Origin: Polaromonas sp.
GTDB taxonomy: Bacteria; Pseudomonadota; Gammaproteobacteria; Burkholderiales; Burkholderiaceae_C
Assembly: GCA_028292345.1 (NCBI GenBank)
Contig: JAQGMN010000102.1
Coordinates: 1-19,903 of the forward strand
Length of the DNA: 19,903 bases
Direction: 5' to 3'
Part shown: in pieces, positions 15,653-19,903 of the stretch
Position numbering within the stretch: the stretch's first letter is position 1
How the letters are laid out: every line of letters starts with the position of its first letter
The notes under the pieces: generated by a model
The model's input: only the letters and a program-made list of their open reading frames with translations
What the model was told of the DNA's origin: nothing
Database searches by the model: none
Translations under genes and position numbers: made by a program

Positions 15653-16615
15653 ATGACCATGAAGCAACTTGTCCTCGCCGCCTGTACCGTCGTCTGCGCC
15701 TTGGCCACCAATGCACAAACGGCCGCCTACCCCAGCCGCCCCATTAAGATCATCGTGCCGTATGCGCCCGGCGGTTCAACCGACATTGTGGTGCGCGAAT
15801 TTGCCACCCTTGCCAGCCCCAAGCTGGGCCAGCCGATCGTGATCGACAACAAGGGCGGCGCCGGCGCCACCATGGGTGCGCGCGACATTGCAAATGCAAA
15901 GCCGGATGGCTACACGCTGGCTATCTTGCCAAGCCCGGTGTTTCGCATGCCGCACATCCAGAACGTGGGCTATGACCCGCTCAAGGACTTCAGCTACATC
16001 AACATGTTGAGCGGCTATGTACTGGGTGTGGCGGTCAAGTCCAGTTCGCCGTACAAGACGTGGGACGACTTCGTCGCAGGAACCCGCGCCAATCCTCAGG
16101 GCGTGACCTACGGCACGGCCAGCATCGGCAGTGCCTCGAACGTGATCATGGAGAACATCGGGGCGCACTATGGGCTCAAGCTGACCCATGTTCCCTACCA
16201 GGGCGAGTCTGGCGTGGTGCAGGCCGTGCTGGGCGACTTCGTCGGCGCCTATGCGGGCTCGTCGACCGTGGCGCCCATGGTCAAGGCGGGCCAGATGCGC
16301 ATGCTGGTCACCTGGGGCTCCAAACGCAGCGCACTCTACCCCGGCGTGCCTACGCTGCATGAGCTGAACCCGAAGATTGAGCCGAACTCCTCGCCCTTTG
16401 GCATCGCCGGACCCAAGGGCCTGCCGGTCGAGGTGATGAGCAAGCTCAATGCGGTATTCAAGGAAGTAATTGAGTCACCTGAGTTCCGCGCCACACTGGA
16501 GCGCTATGGCCAGGAGCCGGTGTACATGAACTCAACCGACTATGCGGCCTTCGCACGCAAGGCTTTTGCGGAAGAAGCCGAGATCGTGAAGAAGCTCGGC
16601 CTGAAAGCTAACTGA
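15653..16615 (+). CDS. Bug/TctC-family periplasmic substrate-binding protein
   Basis: Receptor of about 320 residues. ATG 15653 (or 15659) is chosen because it gives a compact signal peptide (MTMKQLVLAACTVVCALA, cleaved near NAQTA); a GTG at 15620 would add an odd proline-rich leader. The mature part starts YPSRPIKIIVPYAPGGSTDIVVRE, the classic Bug start, and continues with VIDNKGGAGATMGARDIA and PKGLPVEVMSKLN. Bug proteins bind carboxylates and amino or aromatic acids for tripartite tricarboxylate transporters. No TctA or TctB gene is nearby, as is common for Bug genes, so it must share a distant transporter or act as a sensor. It is followed by the oxidoreductase after 4 bases. Confidence 0.93.
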   Translation: MTMKQLVLAACTVVCALATNAQTAAYPSRPIKIIVPYAPGGSTDIVVREFATLASPKLGQPIVIDNKGGAGATMGARDIANAKPDGYTLAILPSPVFRMPHIQNVGYDPLKDFSYINMLSGYVLGVAVKSSSPYKTWDDFVAGTRANPQGVTYGTASIGSASNVIMENIGAHYGLKLTHVPYQGESGVVQAVLGDFVGAYAGSSTVAPMVKAGQMRMLVTWGSKRSALYPGVPTLHELNPKIEPNSSPFGIAGPKGLPVEVMSKLNAVFKEVIESPEFRATLERYGQEPVYMNSTDYAAFARKAFAEEAEIVKKLGLKAN

Positions 16616-16619
16616 GTCG

Positions 16620-17879
16620 ATGAACCAGACATTGCCCCTCCCTAAGCACGTGGACGTCGCCATTATCGGCGGTGGAATCACCGGAATTGCCACCGCTTAC
16701 CATCTGAGCGCCCAAGGCGCGAGCGTCGCCGTCTTTGAGAAGGGCACCCTGGCGTGCGAGCAGTCATCGCGCAACTGGGGTTGGGTGCGCACGCTGCTGC
16801 GGGACGTGGTTGAGGTGCCGCTGGCGGTGCGCGCGGGCACGCTTTGGCGTGACCTGCAGTCAAAAATAGATGTCGGCTTTCGTGCCAGCGGCATTCTGTA
16901 TCTGGCCAAGTCGCGCCAGGATATGCATGCCTACAGCCAGTGGCTCGCGCGGGCCGGTTTGACCGATGCACGGATGCTGGACGCTGACGCAGCACGAGCA
17001 ATGCTCCCGCTCACATCTGTGGATTGGGAAGGGGCGCTCTACAGCCCGAGCGATGGTGTGGCGGAGCCCGGGATCGCCACGCGCGCGATCGCCGAGCTGG
17101 CACGGCGAAAAGGCTGCTGTATCCATGAGCACTGCGCGGTGCGCGGGCTGCAGTCCAGTGGCAGCCGTGTCACGGGTGTCTGGACTGAGCACGGGCCGGT
17201 GCAGGCCGGTGCCGTCTTGCTAGCGGGCGGGGCGTGGTCGCGCCTGTTTAGCGGCAATCTTGGCATCGAGCTGCCACAGCTCAAAGTACGCGCCTCGGTG
17301 CTACGCGCCACTGCGCCTTCGACACCGATGGATGTCACGGTCAACGGCAAAGATTTCACCTGCCGCCGCGAGGCTGACGGCAACTACGTGGTCTCTCAGT
17401 TCAACGCGTCATACGCCGACATCGTACCCGACAGCTTGCGACTGCTGCGGCACTACCTGCCGAGCTGGCTCGGCAACAACGGTTTAGTGAAGCTGCGCTT
17501 CGGCCACGAATTCTTCCGTGCGTTGCGCGTCCCGCGCCGCTTCGACACCCAGGCAGTAACGCCTTTCGAGCAGCAACGAATGCTCAACCCGTCGCCGGCG
17601 CCCGCCACTGCCAGCGCACTGACCAAGCTGCAGCACGCATTCCCAGCTTTTCGGGACTCGCGCATCCTGGATATGTGGAGCGGCTACATCGACGTGATGC
17701 CAGACGCCCTGCCCGTCATGGACCACGTGGATGCGTGCCCCGGCCTGTACATCGCCACAGGCTTTTCGGGCCATGGCTTTGGCATCGGCCCTGCGGTCGG
17801 AGAGGCAATGGCGCAGCTCATCGACCAGCGTATGCCCTCCGTGGACCTGGGGCCCTTCTCCCTGAGCCGCTTCAGCTAA
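16620..17879 (+). CDS. FAD-dependent oxidoreductase, DAO family
   Basis: Flavoprotein of 419 residues, the usual length for D-amino-acid dehydrogenase/glycine oxidase-like enzymes. The dinucleotide fold is VDVAIIGGGITGIATAYHL (GxGxxG at 17-22), with the ribose-binding acid at E40. It is followed by QSSRNWGWVRTLLRD, common in this group, and the C-terminal flavin segment YIATGFSGHGFGIGPAVGE. It would oxidise an amine or amino acid to an imine and then to an oxo product. No helix or signal marks it as secreted. It directly follows the Bug receptor and probably acts on the imported compound or on a product of the dipeptidase-like protein. The IS remnant begins within 50 bases of its stop. Confidence 0.9.
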   Translation: MNQTLPLPKHVDVAIIGGGITGIATAYHLSAQGASVAVFEKGTLACEQSSRNWGWVRTLLRDVVEVPLAVRAGTLWRDLQSKIDVGFRASGILYLAKSRQDMHAYSQWLARAGLTDARMLDADAARAMLPLTSVDWEGALYSPSDGVAEPGIATRAIAELARRKGCCIHEHCAVRGLQSSGSRVTGVWTEHGPVQAGAVLLAGGAWSRLFSGNLGIELPQLKVRASVLRATAPSTPMDVTVNGKDFTCRREADGNYVVSQFNASYADIVPDSLRLLRHYLPSWLGNNGLVKLRFGHEFFRALRVPRRFDTQAVTPFEQQRMLNPSPAPATASALTKLQHAFPAFRDSRILDMWSGYIDVMPDALPVMDHVDACPGLYIATGFSGHGFGIGPAVGEAMAQLIDQRMPSVDLGPFSLSRFS

Positions 17880-17930
17880 CTATGCTGCTCAAAACCTGGA
17901 AACTTGTCTGGGCGCTCATAGCCCGGGGGC

Positions 17931-18147
17931 ATGAAAAGACCACTGGTAAATGATCAACTCTGGTCCGTTGTCCAGCCGCTACTGCCTGCCGAGCCGCCAA
18001 AGACCAAGGGCGGGCGCCCTCAGGTCTCGAACCTCGCAGCGCTCACCAGTATCCTTTTCGTGCTGCGCTCGGGCATTACCTAGGATGCTTCCCCAGGAGA
18101 TAGGCTGCGGCTCAGGCGTGACGTGCCGGCGCCTATTGCGCGACTGA
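17931..18147 (+). pseudogene. IS5-family (IS427/IS1031-like) transposase, decayed N-terminal part
   Basis: ATG 17931 opens MKRPLVNDQLWSVVQPLLP, then RPQVSNLAALTSILFVLRSGIT, the conserved DUF4096 start of small IS5-type transposases. The expected tryptophan codon is TAG at 18081-18083, and two bases are missing right after it. The next frame continues MLPQEIGCGSGVTCRRLLRD to a TGA at 18145-18147, again where a tryptophan codon is expected. Both tryptophan codons have thus become stops, and the DDE core is absent. Upstream bases 17882-17925 (TGCTCAAAACCTGGA and beyond) look like the end of such an element. Confidence 0.82.
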
Positions 18148-18454
18148 CAGGAAGTCGAGGTTTGGAGCCGCGGTCGCAGTCCGCATTGCGCCTGAGATAA
18201 GCAGTAACGCTGGTAAAGTGACGCGCCAGTGGGCATTGAAGGGCAAGGGCGTGATGATGCGTTCAGAATGGGATGCCACTGGAAGTCTCGAATCAGGCTT
18301 TCTGATGCGCCTGCTTGAAGACTGGCAGTTGCCGGATGCCGACATCGTTGCCCTGATTCCGCAGCGTCATGGCGTATCTGCAAGGGTAAAACTGTTTTTG
18401 ATATTTTTGCAAAGGCGGTTCCAACCCGTCCCGCCTTGGCGCACGTCTGTTTGA
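18148..18454 (+). pseudogene. LysR-family regulator, C-terminal fragment
   Basis: In the frame ending at the TGA of 18452-18454 one reads AVRIAPEISSNAGKVTRQW, then ALKGKGVMMRSEWD, LLEDWQLPDADIVALIPQR and GVSARVKLF through RFQPVPPW. This is the last 100 or so residues of a LysR substrate-binding domain, including the SSN...RQWAL..KG and SARV..F signatures. The N-terminal helix-turn-helix and about 200 residues are missing, and the fragment directly abuts the decayed IS5-type transposase, which probably removed them. A GTG at 18218 could start a 78-residue peptide, but function is unlikely. It converges on the AstE-like gene, 65 bases away. Confidence 0.75.
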
Positions 18455-18519
18455 ACTTGTGGACCTCTGCCATGAGGAATTCATCATGTCGACCTTGTCA
18501 GCCGAGTTTGCTCGTCGCA

Positions 18520-19500
18520 TCACAAGGGGCGGCGGCGGGCGAAACGAACCACGGTAACGCCAGGCTTCGCCTGGCGCACAGAAGGCATGACTAAAACGCA
18601 ATCGTCGTAAGGCGTGCTCACCGGTTCGGATCCGTTCCAGCCAATCACTGTGCCTGCCTTGCCAATGCATTCAAGCCCCTGGAAGGGCTCGGTGAAACGA
18701 AAGTCTGCGCTGAGCGCCACCACGGCGCCAGTAACTTCCAGCACCCACTGGCACTCGGAGTCAGCCTGTAGCCAACCGGGCAAAAGCCGCTGCAGGTTCT
18801 CGGCCGGCAGTGTTTGCGCAGCTTGCAGGAAACGCACGCACATGTCCTGGGCCACCGTGCGGCTGGAGACGTCGCCATGAAAGCCGCATTCCAGCAGCAG
18901 TGACTGGGTTTGCGCATCGTCGCCGATGGGATTGAGCGTTCCGAAACGCCCGAAGTCACGCATCCGCACCCCATCCTTGTGGCCTGCATCGACCACGACA
19001 TGTTCCGGCGTGCGCAGACGCTTGGCCAGTTCGAGGTTGCGCGCCTGCATGCCGGCCAGCAGCAGCGGGGCGGCGCGCTCGTGCATGGAATGCAGATCGA
19101 GCAACCAGTCGGCGTGCGCAATGAACGGGCGCAGCGCTCTGGCGCGGCGGCGCTCCAGTGTGCTGCCGCTTTCGATGCGGTCAAGCTGCCATTGACGGTT
19201 CAGGTCTTCATCGACAAAGCGCGAAGCGTCGTGGTCGGCCGGGTCAAAACGGTCAAACGCAGCCAGGTTGCAAAACGCCAGCGTCAGCTTGCCCTGCTGC
19301 GGCCGCACTGCGGCTTGCAGCAAGCCTTTTAGCGCCCAGGCGCCGCAGAGCTCATTGCCGTGAATTAGGGCGGTGATCAGCACATCGCGGCCGGCCCGAC
19401 CGGAGTCGAACTGCCAGACGCCCTCCACGCCGGTGTTGCCGGCGCGCCAAGTAGTGATGTCGGGCTTGGGCAAATCAAACTGCAAGGAGGAGGTGGTCAT
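18520..19500 (-). CDS. Succinylglutamate desuccinylase/aspartoacylase family zinc hydrolase
   Basis: Zinc-dependent deacylase of 326 residues in the AstE/AspA branch of the M14 fold. Zinc ligands are in HGNE (H47, E50) and DLHS (H137). The substrate-binding pattern EDLNRQW (98-104) and the catalytic glutamate in LLLECGFHGD (E204) are present. These enzymes remove an acyl group from an N-acyl amino acid (succinylglutamate, acetylaspartate) or related molecules. The ATG overlaps the stop of the upstream Bug receptor gene (ATGA on the - strand), so the two are probably co-translated and the receptor may capture the N-acyl substrate. The acyl group cannot be specified. Confidence 0.9.
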   Translation of the reverse strand: MTTSSLQFDLPKPDITTWRAGNTGVEGVWQFDSGRAGRDVLITALIHGNELCGAWALKGLLQAAVRPQQGKLTLAFCNLAAFDRFDPADHDASRFVDEDLNRQWQLDRIESGSTLERRRARALRPFIAHADWLLDLHSMHERAAPLLLAGMQARNLELAKRLRTPEHVVVDAGHKDGVRMRDFGRFGTLNPIGDDAQTQSLLLECGFHGDVSSRTVAQDMCVRFLQAAQTLPAENLQRLLPGWLQADSECQWVLEVTGAVVALSADFRFTEPFQGLECIGKAGTVIGWNGSEPVSTPYDDCVLVMPSVRQAKPGVTVVRFARRRPL

Positions 19501-19903
19501 TCTTTGATCTTCGCGAAGTCGACAATGCGCTGGTATTTTGCGGTTTCCTGCTTCAGGAAAGCGGGCATATCTACGTTGAGAGGCGAAACGGTCGAGCCCG
19601 AGTCTTCAAGCTTCTTGCGCAGCTCGATCGTCTGCAGGGAATCGTTCAAGGCTTTTTTGAGTTTTGCCACCACGGGCTCGGGCATATGCGCCGGACCCAT
19701 CAGCGCAAACCAGATATTGATGTCGATGCCCTTGAGTTTGGGTGTTTCGGCCAGCGCCGGGATATCGGCCGTCATAGACGAGCGCCTGGCTTCGGTGGTG
19801 CCGAGCGCGACGACCTTGCCGCTGCGAATATGAGGCAATCCGCTGGACATCACGAACACGCCAAAATCGATGTTGTTGCCCAGCAGATCGTTGGCCAGAG
19901 GCG
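19497..19903 (-). CDS. Bug/TctC-family substrate-binding protein, C-terminal part (cut by window)
   Basis: The reading frame is open to the window edge, giving about 134 C-terminal residues: PLANDLLGNNIDFGVF, GKVVALGTTEARRSS, LAETPKLKGIDINIWFALMGPAHMPEPVVAKLKKAL and a final KYQRIVDFAKIKE. The pattern of 'LGTTEARR', 'P.L.E', 'W.AL..PA..P..VV.KL..A' is that of Bug receptors. The signal peptide and first lobe lie beyond the window. The stop overlaps the start of the zinc hydrolase gene. It differs clearly from the Bug protein at 15653, so the two are not a recent duplication. Confidence 0.88.
   Translation of the reverse strand, partial: PLANDLLGNNIDFGVFVMSSGLPHIRSGKVVALGTTEARRSSMTADIPALAETPKLKGIDINIWFALMGPAHMPEPVVAKLKKALNDSLQTIELRKKLEDSGSTVSPLNVDMPAFLKQETAKYQRIVDFAKIKE

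Noticed and set aside
18218..18454. Independent small gene of 78 codons starting at GTG 18218
   Set aside because: The sequence is plainly the end of a LysR ligand-binding domain, similarity extends upstream of the GTG, and no ribosome binding site is present.
1..19903. CRISPR arrays, tRNA, rRNA, or phage integration sites
   Set aside because: No regularly spaced repeats, cloverleaf-like sequences, rRNA segments or integrase genes were seen on reading both strands.

Overview
The window is G+C-rich, tightly packed bacterial chromosome. It most likely comes from a betaproteobacterium of the order Burkholderiales, perhaps Comamonadaceae or Alcaligenaceae. The evidence is two Bug/TctC-type periplasmic receptors that lack membrane partners, G/C-ending codons, FCD-GntR and IclR regulators beside small catabolic operons, and several decayed insertion sequences. 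The taxon is an inference; no rRNA or tRNA gene is present to confirm it.

Layout. (1) 168-1820: an MFS_3-type exporter. (2) 1859-2605: a truncated, frameshifted IS3-family OrfB remnant. (3) 2606-2979: a control region with a hairpin, an NtrC-like site, a 15-bp near-perfect inverted repeat and a sigma-54-like promoter. (4) 2980-11517: a catabolic module on the + strand. It contains an NMT1/SsuA-type ABC importer (receptor, ATPase, two permeases), an FCD-GntR regulator, a wrecked aldehyde dehydrogenase/hydroxyisobutyrate dehydrogenase chimera, an SDR, an aminotransferase, an alpha/beta hydrolase and an M20 N-carbamoylase-like amidohydrolase. (5) 11759-11970: a decayed IS5-family transposase start. 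(6) 12046-17879: a second catabolic module. A TPP-dependent decarboxylase/synthase-like enzyme and an IclR regulator lie on the - strand, divergent from an M19 dipeptidase-like protein, a Bug receptor and a DAO-family FAD oxidoreductase. (7) 17931-18147: a decayed IS5-family (IS427/IS1031-like) transposase abutting a C-terminal LysR fragment that ends at 18454. (8) 18520-19903: an AstE/AspA-like zinc hydrolase coupled to a Bug receptor gene that runs off the window.

How the parts may work together. In module 4 the genes overlap by ATGA junctions or have short gaps, so importer, regulator and enzymes probably form one or two transcripts. The amidohydrolase, alpha/beta hydrolase and aminotransferase fit uptake and breakdown of an amide- or carbamoyl-bearing nitrogen compound. 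The sigma-54-like promoter and NtrC-like site would tie that to nitrogen supply. The substrate cannot be read from the sequence. In module 6 an IclR protein probably controls the divergent dipeptidase-receptor-oxidase genes through two identical-arm palindromes, 21 bp apart, just downstream of a good sigma-70 promoter. All modules are separated by remnants of different IS families, which suggests piecemeal assembly.
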